From: Bacteroidales bacterium
GTDB taxonomy: Bacteria; Bacteroidota; Bacteroidia; Bacteroidales; Marinilabiliaceae
Length of the DNA stretch: 64,000 bases
NCBI GenBank assembly: GCA_017417385.1
Contig: JAFPZF010000055.1
Span: forward strand, 1-64,000
Reading direction: 5' to 3'
Every line of letters begins with the position of its first letter. The first letter of the stretch is position 1. The translations under genes and the position numbers were made by a program. The notes under the pieces were generated by a model. That model was not told where the DNA came from and searched no databases. It saw only the letters and a list, made by a program, of their open reading frames with translations. This document shows, piece by piece, positions 18,742 to 26,402 of this stretch.

Positions 18742-18930
18742 ATGTTCAAGAAGTTATTTCATATTATAGGTTGCATGAGCGTGATTCTTACCCTCGTCCT
18801 CTTCACGGTCTCACCGAGACCTACGGCGCATAAGTGCATACTCCTTTTAGTGTCCTTCTTCTATGGCTGCTATGGGGTCTGGCGCATAAGTCATGCTCTC
18901 GACGGATACAAAGGATGGAGGAACCGATAA
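18742..18930 (+). CDS. Tiny two-helix membrane protein, unknown
   Basis: 62 residues, almost wholly hydrophobic: IIGCMSVILTLVLFTVSP (about 8-25) and CILLLVSFFYGCYGVWRI (about 32-49), then a basic tail YKGWRNR. I do not recognise it. The next small membrane gene starts 10 bases later, and a third lies 45 bases after that, so these three probably form one transcript. Codon composition is pyrimidine-leaning, unlike genes just to the left, as if it were on the lagging strand. Confidence 0.5.
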   Translation: MFKKLFHIIGCMSVILTLVLFTVSPRPTAHKCILLLVSFFYGCYGVWRISHALDGYKGWRNR

Positions 18931-18940
18931 AACCAAGACC

Positions 18941-19114
18941 ATGCGCTACGTTGTCGCTTTCATAGTCTCAGTGATCATCGCCTCCTTTTGTGCGAACATT
19001 TTCGGCAACCCGTACAACACTAAAGCGGGGCGGAAGAAGGAGACGGTGTACTTCGTCGTGTATCTCGTCATCACCGTCTCATACTTGTTCTACATCATAT
19101 CGCTAATGCCGTAA
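18941..19114 (+). CDS. Tiny two-helix membrane protein, unknown
   Basis: 57 residues from the ATG at 18941 (MRYVVAFIVSVIIASFC); a longer in-frame start at 18893 would overlap the previous gene by 38 bases and is less likely. Helix one is residues 3-20 and helix two is VYFVVYLVITVSYLFYIISL near 35-54, with a Lys/Arg-rich loop (NTKAGRKKET) between. No family recognised. Similar size and build to its neighbours at 18742 and 19160. Confidence 0.45.
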   Translation: MRYVVAFIVSVIIASFCANIFGNPYNTKAGRKKETVYFVVYLVITVSYLFYIISLMP

Positions 19115-19159
19115 ACTATCTGGAATTAGATTCGTATACGATAAGAAAGACAGAGGGCA

Positions 19160-19447
19160 ATGAATAGCGAAGAGGACATAGAAAAGAAGAGCTACACCAT
19201 CGAGATAGAGATTGAGCGGAAGGGGAAGGAGGGCTCGAAAAAGACATCACAATTTCGGAAATTCATGAAGTACGGTGGCACATTGCTTTTTCTCGCTTCC
19301 TTCGTCTGGGCACTCTTGACGGACGGAAAGCCGTCCAACCTCATGGTATTCTTCATTGTCTGGGATATTCTCTACCTGGTCTACATCCTTCTCGTTGCCG
19401 ACGAGAAGATCTCCGAGACCGATGCCGGCTGGAGAAGCTGGCGCTAA
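19160..19447 (+). CDS. Small two-helix membrane protein, unknown
   Basis: 95 residues. A charged N-terminal arm of about 40 residues (EIEIERKGKEGSKKTSQF) precedes helices YGGTLLFLASFVWALL (about 42-58) and MVFFIVWDILYLVYILLV (about 66-83), with an acidic tail ending GWRSW. Third in the run of small membrane proteins. No function can be assigned. Confidence 0.5.
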   Translation: MNSEEDIEKKSYTIEIEIERKGKEGSKKTSQFRKFMKYGGTLLFLASFVWALLTDGKPSNLMVFFIVWDILYLVYILLVADEKISETDAGWRSWR

Positions 19448-19638
19448 GACAGACCGCCCCCATTAGAACAAGGATCGACTATGTCGACCTTTTCACGTCA
19501 AATGCGACTCGAATCCCCATCGAAAGGCGTTTAAAGAGCGTTTGACGGCATCGACCGACGTCTTCTCCGCCTTCCGTATCCACACTTAGGCGCAACACAT
19601 GGCGGAACTCCTGACCGAAGAGAACGGACGGAGGCGCA
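19448..19638. other. Spacer without a supported gene
   Basis: No promoter box or convincing coding sequence. An open frame on the minus strand (19479-19718) overlaps the plus-strand candidate at 19639 and neither is compelling. Confidence 0.4.
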
Positions 19639-19860
19639 ATGATTGACGGAAAGAAGACAGACCTAAAGCGGACGAAGGGCTCTGGAAACATAGAGAAGTT
19701 TGGCAAGCATGCCGTCAATGAGCAGGGAGCGGAGCAAGTCTTTTTTCAGTTTGACGAGTGGACAGGAAAGCATAGGGATAATATCGCGTGGATCTCACAC
19801 GAAGGTATTCACGGTTTCTATATACTGACATCTTCTCCGAATGTGGAGCACTCGTTTTAA
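19639..19860 (+). CDS. Doubtful small protein
   Basis: 73 codons from ATG 19639, with a mixed charged composition (KKTDLKRTKGSGNIEKF ... DEWTGKHRDNIAWISHEGIHGF). The C-terminal half reads like protein, but there is no recognisable family, no promoter box and a competing minus-strand frame. It may be a relic. Listed at low confidence because the stop lies directly beside the T-run of candidate small RNA D. Confidence 0.25.
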   Translation: MIDGKKTDLKRTKGSGNIEKFGKHAVNEQGAEQVFFQFDEWTGKHRDNIAWISHEGIHGFYILTSSPNVEHSF

Positions 19861-19952
19861 AAAGTCGACCCCCAGCAACGTATTGACGTTGCTGGGGGGA
19901 ACGGTTCGTCCTGCGCCTTACCACAATCGGACCCTGTCTCCATTGCTGAAGC
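19859..19952 (-). ncRNA. Candidate small RNA D
   Basis: Minus-strand box TATATTTG (19959-19966, exact TAnnTTTG) is followed by a 5' hairpin CTTCA-GCAA-TGGAG, about 50 bases of unstructured sequence and a perfect 12-base stem CCCCCAGCAACG/CGTTGCTGGGGG (19869-19898) then TCGACTTTTT. The T-run is on the minus side only, so the hairpin serves a minus-strand transcript. The promoter and first 25 bases recur at 12069-12116. No open frame. Confidence 0.55.
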
Positions 19953-20011
19953 ATGATGCAAATATATGAATAAGATTTGAAGCAGCAAGAGGGGCGGGAA
20001 ACCATGCTACT

Positions 20012-20087
20012 AAAAATGGCAACCGGATAGGCTGCCATTTAGTACATAGCGGCTTGAAGTTATCGCGCACTACTGCTATCGAGTACC
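20012..20087 (-). ncRNA. Candidate small RNA C
   Basis: Minus-strand box TTTTCCTACCTTTG (box at 20094-20101), the same as in candidates A and B, is followed by about 75 bases ending in the terminator stem AAATGGCAGCC/GGTTGCCATTT with a TATCC loop and TTTTTAG. The body contains no start-to-stop frame of note. Confidence 0.55.
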
Positions 20088-20150
20088 ATGTCACAAAGGT
20101 AGGAAAAATCGGTCTTGTAGTTCATTGATAGAGAAAAAGTGGAATGATTC

Positions 20151-20237
20151 GCCACTTCGTATCGGATTATTGTCTATATTGGTCCAACGGAGGCGACGGG
20201 GGAGGGTGACGATCGCCACGTCAAACGATACACGACA
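20151..20237 (+). promoter_or_regulatory. Conserved leader of decapeptide-repeat gene, copy 2
   Basis: Shares GCCACTTCGTATCGGATT, TTGTCTATATTGG and CGATACACGACA with 18228-18300. The insert between the boxes differs (GAGGCGACGGGGGAGGG here). Confidence 0.5.
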
Positions 20238-20567
20238 ATGAGGAGTCTGATAATACTACTATTTTCGGCAGTCTTGCTTTGCTCGATGGCGAGCGGGGAC
20301 TGCATCACGAAGGACGGATATTTCCGGGGGAAGCGTCTCTACGGGAAGGTGAGGGTCGTGGAGCATTATGCAGACTTCAAGGTGAAGGTCGTGGAGAACT
20401 ACCCGGACTTGAAGGTGAAGGTCGTGGAGCATTATGCGGACGAGCCAGGGGAATGGCAGTTCGTAGAGAACTATCCGGACTTCACGATCCAGTTCGTGGA
20501 GAACTACCCGGACTTCACGATCAAGTATGTCGGTCAGTATCCCGGAGTCTCGAGTCCGTGCCGTTGA
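20238..20567 (+). CDS. Exported decapeptide-repeat protein, copy 2
   Basis: 109 residues, same length and layout as the protein at 18301: signal peptide, DCITKDGYFRGKRLYGKV, then repeats such as VKVVENYPDLK and IQFVENYPDFT around a central DEPGEWQFV. Repeat residues changed in step: SF in copy 1 is replaced by NY or HY in nearly every repeat here, which points to homogenisation of repeats within each copy (concerted evolution) after duplication. Start is clear because leader, signal peptide and gene are aligned with copy 1. Function unknown. Confidence 0.75.
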   Translation: MRSLIILLFSAVLLCSMASGDCITKDGYFRGKRLYGKVRVVEHYADFKVKVVENYPDLKVKVVEHYADEPGEWQFVENYPDFTIQFVENYPDFTIKYVGQYPGVSSPCR

Positions 20568-20572
20568 TTTTC

Positions 20573-20784
20573 AATCGACTTTTCTCACGTTAGCTTCGCT
20601 GACTTTTCTCATGCTCGGCAGATTTCAAGCAAGCTTGATCTGCTCTCGCTTAATCGAAAAGTTCAGCAAAACGAGCAAGCTCGTTCTGCACTCGCTTAAT
20701 CGAAAAGTTAGCTTCGCTGACTTTTCTCACGCTCGGCAGAGTGAACAAGTTCCCTCTGCTCTCGCTTAATCGAAAAGTTAGCCG
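20573..20784 (+). repeat. Three tandem hairpin-repeat modules (family B)
   Basis: Three copies of a unit CTTTTCTCACGCTCGGCA-stem-TGCTCTCGCTTAATCGAAAAG. The stems are TCAAGC-AA-GCTTGA, CGAGC-AA-GCTCG and GAAC-AA-GTTC, so flanks are constant and arms vary while staying paired. The outer CTTTTC and GAAAAG also pair. The array was inserted between copy 2 of the decapeptide gene and its 3' element. Confidence 0.75.
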
Positions 20785-20834
20785 TCTTGATAGACTGCGA
20801 CCTCGTAGTCGTCGTCTGAGACTAAGACGGCACG
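20785..20834 (+). repeat. Structured 3' element after decapeptide gene, copy 2
   Basis: Outer stem GCCGTCTT/AAGACGGC encloses GACTGCGACCTCGTAGTC and GTC-TGA-GAC, matching the element at 18640-18688. Confidence 0.6.
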
Positions 20835-20873
20835 CAAACCATATCTCCCGTGTTGTTGATGTCTGACTATATA

Positions 20874-20915
20874 GACAGAGCCCCGCGCCGATATATCTCG
20901 GTGCGGGGCTCTGTC
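20874..20915 (-). terminator. Long GC-rich hairpin downstream of pectate lyase
   Basis: GACAGAGCCCCGC..CG pairs with CG..GCGGGGCTCTGTC over 17 bases with one imperfect pair. No T-run follows on either side. A second hairpin GATAATA-CCTGAC-TATTATC lies at 20916-20935 between it and the stop codon. Confidence 0.6.
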
Positions 20916-20952
20916 GATAATACCTGACTATTATCCCAGATGATAGCTGTTG

Positions 20953-23742
20953 CTACTTCTTGAGAATCATCTTACCATTCTGTATGTTCAACCCTCTCTG
21001 ATATGTCTTCAGCCTCTGGCCAGCAAGATTGAATATCGGAGCATCTTCATCATGGGCATAGACTCTCTTGACCGACGTCAGCACTCCGTCAACTGCGAAG
21101 TTGAAGCTACGGGTGAGTGTGACACCATTCTCAGCAGCCGTGACCTTGACCGTAACGAGTCCTGCCGCCTCTCCCGCAGTGAATACCAGTTTGTCACCAT
21201 CGACCGAAGCACCGTCTACCTTAGCTGCCATGCTGTACCCAGGGTTGGAATAGCCTGCGAAATATGCTGAGAGGTCTATTGTCTTTGTCTCGCCCTTAGC
21301 AACACGGAAATTTGGCTCTGCCACCCAGTTGAGATACTCCTCGAGGTCGGTGTAGTAGTCTCCGTCACGATCGGCGTTGTTGTTGGCTACCTCTTTGCTT
21401 GTGCCAGTAATACTCTCGAACCAGTCTGGTATTCCGTCCTGGTCTGTGTCCCAATCAGCCTCTCTCTGAGCCTCGACGATGCCGAGTGCCTCCATGTCGA
21501 AGCCCTCACAGTTGTTGTCGGTCTCTGAGTCGATAAGGCCCTTCTTCCCCGAGCGGCTACCCTTTGTCGTATACGTGCCATTCTTGGTCTCAGAGACCAT
21601 ACGCTGGTCGTGGTAGTCTAAGAACGGCTGGTTGCATCCGACGTCGCTGAGGACGTTCTTATACGCTGCCTCGGCAGTCTCCACCTCTGCATAGCTCGGG
21701 AAGAAAGGCTCCGAGACAAAGACTTCCCAATCAAGGGTCTGGTTGCTGCTCTTGTTATACTTGTACGTGTTGTTGAGCTTGTCGGCGGTCTTGGTTCCCG
21801 AAGTGCTCTCACGGATGTTGCCCGAGATGTAGTACGACTGTGTCCCTGTCCCTACGCCCTCGAGCTCGGCAATGAATATCTCCGACCGCGAACTTGCTGC
21901 GCCCATCTTGTAATAGTTGCCGACGAACTGCCCCTCGTGAGTACCACCGTCTGTCGTCCTGCCTCCCCAGTTGTAGCAGACGTTGTTGAACATGTCAGCC
22001 CGACCGTCATAGTCGCCCTTGCCATCAAGACCACCACCCATGCTCCAATTACGTCCCTCGCTATGAGCCATCAGGTTATGGTGGTAGCTACCAGCCTTAT
22101 CGACGCTCATATTGCCACCACCGATAGTTGCTGAATATCCATGACGCGTTCCCTCGTTGTAGTTAGGGTGTCCAGCCTGGTTGAGCGTCTCACTGATGAG
22201 TGTCTTCTGAAGCGTTATTCCCTTCGCATTACGAGACGAGAAGGCCTCGTCGATTGTCCACGAGATCGAGCAGTGGTCCATGATGGAGTGGTCGTTGCCT
22301 GCCATGCCCATGCCGTCGACACCACCGAGGATTGTCTCGTCTGTCGTCCCAGCAAGATCACCATACGATGCGACATTATGTGGTATGCCAAGTCCGCTCT
22401 GGTCATACTCAGGCTCCGCAGCATCCCTGTCTATCAGGAGCTTGTGTCCGAGACGCAGGCGGATGAAGCGCGTAATACCGTCACTCGCCATTCCGAAAGG
22501 ACAGGTGCGCAGCATTACACCGTTGCCTGGCGCAGTCTGACCTGCGATTGTGACAAACTTGTCAGAACATGTGAGTCGGCTCTTGAGACTGATGACGCCA
22601 GCTACGTCGAAGACTATTGTCCTCGGACCCCTCACCTTCTTGATGCCATAGCGGAACGAGCCTTCTATCGGGTTCTCGTCGTCACCATTGTCGTCGAGAT
22701 TTGTAACGTGATAGACGACGCCACCACGACCTCCGACTGCCCAACGTCCATAGCCCTCTGCACCCGGGAATGCATCACGACGTGGCTGAAAGGCCATTAC
22801 CATCCCCTTGTAGACGTTGCCGCTAGCATCCTCCTCGTCGACACGCCACCAATAACGTGTCAGCGGAGTGAAGCCCTTGGCACTGTACGCTGGCGTCGAA
22901 CCGACATACTGATACTCCACTGCGTCGGCAACTGATGCGGAATCGGTACCGTAGACTAGCTTGTGCTTGACCGCAAGCGACGCCCCGACCCAACTGAAGT
23001 CCACCTTGGTATCCTGAGCATCGACATGGAACTCGTAGTTCGCAGGGACTGGGTCCATGATGGCGAATGGGTTGGAGTCGAACTCCAAAGCGTTGAGGAC
23101 GACGCTCGTCCTGTCATACTCTACGCCCTCCGCCGGCTTAGACGTCCACTTGATGACGACTGGCTGACCCTCCGTGACGTCAAACTCGACAACGGACATG
23201 CCTGCCTCCGACTGCTTCTTGGCTCCACTCCCAGTCTTCACACCAGTCTGAAGGACTACGCCATCGACGCTCACCTCCATGTCTGGATGTTTCTGGTTGG
23301 CATCGGTGTCGCTATGCCAGCCGAGAAGGGTATGATGCCCGGCTGTCATGCCTGTGATTGTCAACACGAGGCTCGTACTGCCCGATTTGATCCACTTGTA
23401 GTTCCCGTCGTCGTCTATGTAGCACGCGTAACCACAGTCGCCTATCAACTTGCTGTTCTGCTGAATTATGTTCTTGCTCCAATTGGAATTGACCGAGAGC
23501 TTGTCGACGGTCTCGCCCTCCTGAGTGACGACCTCGCCCTCTGCTTCTGCCGAGAGGACTATCGTAACTTCATTCTCGAGGTTCAACGTGGCTGTCGCCT
23601 TGCGGTCTATGGGCCATGGAGTGTAGTTCTCCATCGTTACCTGACTCGACGGCTTGCTCGCAAAGTCCAGGTCTATCATCTGAGCATTGACATTACTTGC
23701 CAATGCCCCTGTAAACAACAATGATGTAAGTATTCTGTTCAT
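20953..23742 (-). CDS. Exported pectate lyase-like polysaccharide lyase (PL1 family)
   Basis: 929 residues, signal peptide to about 20 (NVNA-QM). Residues 30-240 look like a carbohydrate-binding or beta-sandwich module, residues about 245-340 a fibronectin-III-like module (TPLTRYWWRVDE). The parallel beta-helix starts near 345 with AFPGAEGYGRWAVGGRGG, GSFRYGIKKVRGPRTIVFDVAG, MDHCSISWTIDEAFSS and SYHHNLMAHSEGRN, the usual PL1/PelB order, so it should cut pectate by beta-elimination outside the cell. Near 775 are acidic calcium-type repeats DTDQDGIPDWFE and ADRDGDYYTDLEEYL. The C-terminus (IFNLAGQRLKTYQRG ... NGKMILKK) is a sorting-tail motif found in Bacteroidales secreted proteins. Single gene, TAACTTTG box upstream at 23804-23811. 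Confidence 0.88.
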   Translation of the reverse strand: MNRILTSLLFTGALASNVNAQMIDLDFASKPSSQVTMENYTPWPIDRKATATLNLENEVTIVLSAEAEGEVVTQEGETVDKLSVNSNWSKNIIQQNSKLIGDCGYACYIDDDGNYKWIKSGSTSLVLTITGMTAGHHTLLGWHSDTDANQKHPDMEVSVDGVVLQTGVKTGSGAKKQSEAGMSVVEFDVTEGQPVVIKWTSKPAEGVEYDRTSVVLNALEFDSNPFAIMDPVPANYEFHVDAQDTKVDFSWVGASLAVKHKLVYGTDSASVADAVEYQYVGSTPAYSAKGFTPLTRYWWRVDEEDASGNVYKGMVMAFQPRRDAFPGAEGYGRWAVGGRGGVVYHVTNLDDNGDDENPIEGSFRYGIKKVRGPRTIVFDVAGVISLKSRLTCSDKFVTIAGQTAPGNGVMLRTCPFGMASDGITRFIRLRLGHKLLIDRDAAEPEYDQSGLGIPHNVASYGDLAGTTDETILGGVDGMGMAGNDHSIMDHCSISWTIDEAFSSRNAKGITLQKTLISETLNQAGHPNYNEGTRHGYSATIGGGNMSVDKAGSYHHNLMAHSEGRNWSMGGGLDGKGDYDGRADMFNNVCYNWGGRTTDGGTHEGQFVGNYYKMGAASSRSEIFIAELEGVGTGTQSYYISGNIRESTSGTKTADKLNNTYKYNKSSNQTLDWEVFVSEPFFPSYAEVETAEAAYKNVLSDVGCNQPFLDYHDQRMVSETKNGTYTTKGSRSGKKGLIDSETDNNCEGFDMEALGIVEAQREADWDTDQDGIPDWFESITGTSKEVANNNADRDGDYYTDLEEYLNWVAEPNFRVAKGETKTIDLSAYFAGYSNPGYSMAAKVDGASVDGDKLVFTAGEAAGLVTVKVTAAENGVTLTRSFNFAVDGVLTSVKRVYAHDEDAPIFNLAGQRLKTYQRGLNIQNGKMILKK

Positions 23743-23803
23743 CTTCTTTTAACCATTCTATTCGCACTCTCAAACACTACCCTACCTGAGCAGCATGCAA
23801 ACA

Positions 23804-23811
23804 CAAAGTTA
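23804..23811 (-). promoter_or_regulatory. -7 box TAACTTTG for pectate lyase
   Basis: Exact TAnnTTTG match on the minus strand, with CTTTG 17 bases further upstream as a weak -33; about 60 bases of leader precede the ATG. Confidence 0.55.
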
Positions 23812-23960
23812 GCAAAACTACTGTAAATCAAAGCATTCTCCAGTAGCTATTAACTTTAGTTGAATGTTTAGGTGTAATATTTGCTACACTTTTTAACTTT
23901 CACCTTCTCCATTCGTCTCTACTATTCGCCTCCCCATGTCGACATCTTTCTCTCCGATTG

Positions 23961-24806
23961 CTACGCCCCTTGAGCAAGGGCTTTGACCACGTCTCTACCC
24001 GCTCTCAGCCCATCGGCATACAGGAGCTCTAATAGGTTCGCATCTGTCGTGGTGCGCCCGACTCCGAACAGTTGAGACGGACGGACGACGATTACATTTC
24101 CTTCCTTCTCGGCCTGCCTCAACTCCTCTATCTGCTTGTTGTAGTCTGGTCCACGCCTGCATAGTAGCTCCCTGACCTTAGGGAAGTCACTATAGACTGC
24201 TGATGGCAGCCACATCCGATGCTCGCACTTCCTGTAGGTCTCGTCTTTCGTCATGACGACTACAAGCCTGTCACATCCGTCAGCAAAGGCTTTCTTGAAG
24301 GGAACTGAATCGGCAAGCCCACCATCTGCCATTGGCCTGCCGTCGACCTTCCATAGTGGACAGAACAATGGCAACGAGCAACTCGCCCGACATGCATCTG
24401 CAAAGCGTCCAAAGTCCTCATACTCCTCGAGATAGGCAGCCTCACCCGTCACGGCATCTGTCGCCACCATGATCATTCGTCGTCCCCTCGTAGCCTCTTG
24501 ATAACGCTCGAAATCGAATGGGTAGTATGTCTTGGGAAGGTCGTTGAATACGAAGTCCAAGTCGATGACTCCATGCCCGTTGAAAAGGCCTTTCAGTCCT
24601 ATGTAGGGGTGTATTCTGTGCATGTCGAGGTCTATGTACCTCGACCGCCCCCTCTGACCCGAGAAATAGTTTATGCCTATGGCAGCACCGGCCGACGCTC
24701 CTATGACATAGTCGAATTCGACTTCATAGTCGAGAAACGCGTCGAGCACCCCAGCTGTGAACACCCCACGCATTCCTCCTCCTTCGAGGACTAGACCTGT
24801 CTTCAT
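23961..24806 (-). CDS. Patatin-like phospholipase (RssA/YjjU type)
   Basis: 281 residues, cytoplasmic. Patatin-like acyl hydrolases use a Ser-Asp dyad: here GASAG (about residue 39-43) carries the nucleophile Ser, MADGGLADSVP near 160 carries the Asp in its DGG motif, and VLEGGGMRGVFTAGVLDAF is the glycine-rich oxyanion loop. The length and the Arg/Gly-rich oxyanion segment match the YjjU/RssA subgroup. Its ATG overlaps the trxB stop by four bases (ATGA), so it is the last gene of a dnaX-trxB-patatin operon. Substrate unknown. Confidence 0.9.
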   Translation of the reverse strand: MKTGLVLEGGGMRGVFTAGVLDAFLDYEVEFDYVIGASAGAAIGINYFSGQRGRSRYIDLDMHRIHPYIGLKGLFNGHGVIDLDFVFNDLPKTYYPFDFERYQEATRGRRMIMVATDAVTGEAAYLEEYEDFGRFADACRASCSLPLFCPLWKVDGRPMADGGLADSVPFKKAFADGCDRLVVVMTKDETYRKCEHRMWLPSAVYSDFPKVRELLCRRGPDYNKQIEELRQAEKEGNVIVVRPSQLFGVGRTTTDANLLELLYADGLRAGRDVVKALAQGA

Positions 24807-25741
24807 CTGCCCGTCGCCCTCAGATACCTGTCTGCGTCAATGGCTGCCCTGCATCCCGATGCCGCAGCCGTTATTGCCTGTCTGTACGTCGGGTCACAGA
24901 CGTCGCCTGCAGCAAAGACTCCCTCGATGTTTGTCGTCTGTCCCTTGCCACTCGTCTTGATGTACCCTTCCCCGTCGGTCTCTATCTCTGGAAATACTTC
25001 CGTATTCGGTTTATGTCCGATGGCAAGGAAAAAGCCCGATATCGGCACTCTCACCATCGTCTCGCCCTCTTCGCCTTTGTTCGTGACGAGCATCGCCGCC
25101 TCGAGCTTGTCCTCTCCCTCGAGAGAGACTGTCTGATGCTTGAAGAGGACTGTTATCTTTGGGTTGTCAAAGACTCTCTTGCACATGGCCTCAGACGCCC
25201 TCAGGACGTCCCTCCGCACTATCATGTACACCTTGTTCGCCAGCCCCGCCAGATATAGCGCCTCCTCGGCTGCCGTGTCTCCTCCGCCGACGACCGCAAC
25301 GTCCTTTCCCTTGAAGAAAAATCCGTCGCACGTCGCACACGCCGAGACGCCCTTGCCTGCCAACCGCTTCTCGTCTGGCAATCCGAGATACTTGGCTGTC
25401 GCACCTGTCGCTATGATGACCGCCTGAGCCTCTATCGTCTCGCCACTGTCTATGTGGACTACGAACGGACGCTTGTCGAAGTCGATGCCAGTGACCTCGC
25501 CGGTCATCATGGTCGCACCGACGCGCTCGGCCTGCGCTCGCATATCGTCCATGAGGTCAAAACCTTCCCTCCCCTCTGGGAATCCCGGGAAGTTCTCGAT
25601 GACTGTCGTCTGAGTAAGCTGTCCACCCTGTACTGGTCCATCGACGAGTATCGTCTTACGACCTGCCCTCACGCCGTAGATTGCTGCCGTGTAGCCCGCA
25701 GGCCCCGACCCTACTATGCAAATTTCTGTCTTGTTGTCCAT
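24803..25741 (-). CDS. trxB: Thioredoxin reductase
   Basis: 312 residues, standard length. It transfers electrons from NADPH through FAD to thioredoxin in the cytoplasm. FAD-binding GSGPAGYTAAIY is at residues 11-22, the redox-active CATC at about 137-140 (SACATCDGFF), the NADPH-binding GGGDTAAEEALYL near 153, and the closing FAD motif GVFAAGDVCDPTYRQ near 280. It starts ten bases after the stop of the dnaX tau frame and overlaps the patatin gene by four bases. Together with the TlpA-type protein at 16.6 kb it is part of the cell's thiol redox set. Confidence 0.96.
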   Translation of the reverse strand: MDNKTEICIVGSGPAGYTAAIYGVRAGRKTILVDGPVQGGQLTQTTVIENFPGFPEGREGFDLMDDMRAQAERVGATMMTGEVTGIDFDKRPFVVHIDSGETIEAQAVIIATGATAKYLGLPDEKRLAGKGVSACATCDGFFFKGKDVAVVGGGDTAAEEALYLAGLANKVYMIVRRDVLRASEAMCKRVFDNPKITVLFKHQTVSLEGEDKLEAAMLVTNKGEEGETMVRVPISGFFLAIGHKPNTEVFPEIETDGEGYIKTSGKGQTTNIEGVFAAGDVCDPTYRQAITAAASGCRAAIDADRYLRATGR

Positions 25742-25751
25742 TGTCTATATG

Positions 25752-26402
25752 TCAATCGAACGTCAGTCCGAACTTTGTTATCAACTTCTCGAGCTCTGCA
25801 TTCTCCGAGAGCATCGCATCTAGCTTCTGCTTCGCCGTATAGGGGACGATTGGAGCGTCTGTCTTCGCTACGAGGTTTGCCCTGATGCTCAGCCTGGAGT
25901 TTGAGAGTCTCTGGCGTAGGAATGTGACGAGGTCTACCCTGTTTGCTATCTCGCCCTGCATCGCATTCGCGACGTCGACGACTATGACTTCGCCTTCCAG
26001 CCTCGGTGGATGCGCCATGACGGAGCGCAGATGGCTGTCTGCTGTCTGCAGACGTGACGCGAAATCGCCCCACGCTGTTATGAGCTGATTGTAGTCTACT
26101 GCCTTGTCACTCTCGGCCTTCGCCCCGTATATTTCGTTCAGCGACGGTCCCGTAGCCTGTGTCTGTCCCGCCCCCTGATTGTCGACGCTCTTCAGTCTGT
26201 CAAATATCGAGCCGGTCGCCACTCCTGCCCCTGTCAGACGCGTCACTGACTGCGTCGCCTGTTGTGTTCCCACCGCTGTCGCCACGCCCTGCTGTGGTGT
26301 ATTCTGCCCCTGCTGCTGTGCCTGCCCCTTCGACGCCTGTATCTTGAGATACAGAGCATTAAGTTGCGCTAAGACTTTTTTTTTTCGTCCCCGAGCATGC
26401 AC
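25752..26402 (-). CDS. dnaX: dnaX tau-specific C-terminal part, reached by -1 frameshift
   Basis: This frame is open for 216 codons from a GTG at 26402, but its first nine codons lie inside the end of the gamma frame. Its product after the A10 run (VLAQLNALYLKIQASKG ...) is a Gln/Ala-rich linker with GQAQQQGQNTP, then a folded domain from about residue 85 to the end (GDFASRLQTADSHLRSVMAHPPRLEGE ... KLDAMLSENAELEKLITKFGLTF), which is the usual tau C-terminal domain of Bacteroidetes DnaX. It is therefore not an independent gene. Joined to the gamma frame it gives about 574 residues, the normal tau length for the phylum. Confidence 0.8.
   Translation of the reverse strand: MHARGRKKKVLAQLNALYLKIQASKGQAQQQGQNTPQQGVATAVGTQQATQSVTRLTGAGVATGSIFDRLKSVDNQGAGQTQATGPSLNEIYGAKAESDKAVDYNQLITAWGDFASRLQTADSHLRSVMAHPPRLEGEVIVVDVANAMQGEIANRVDLVTFLRQRLSNSRLSIRANLVAKTDAPIVPYTAKQKLDAMLSENAELEKLITKFGLTFD
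26337..26354 (-). promoter_or_regulatory. Hairpin downstream of the dnaX slippery run
   Basis: CTGTATC-TCAA-GATACAG on the minus strand is a perfect 7-base stem with a tetraloop, 20 bases after the slippery site. It is a candidate frameshift stimulator, although the spacer is longer than the usual 5-9 bases. Confidence 0.45.

Noticed and set aside
19479-19718. 79-codon minus-strand frame
   Set aside because: No promoter, no family, and it overlaps another weak candidate; nothing favours it.
20573-20784. Tandem hairpin modules as a CRISPR array
   Set aside because: The repeated parts are the flanks of single hairpins, spacing is irregular, the 'spacers' are palindromic arms, and no cas gene is near.
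20916-20945. GATAATA-CCTGAC-TATTATC downstream of the pectate lyase as a possible dif site
   Set aside because: It has a six-base spacer between inverted arms, as dif does, but lacks the CATAA/TTATG inner bases and the 11-base XerC and XerD arms; it is more simply a 3' hairpin.
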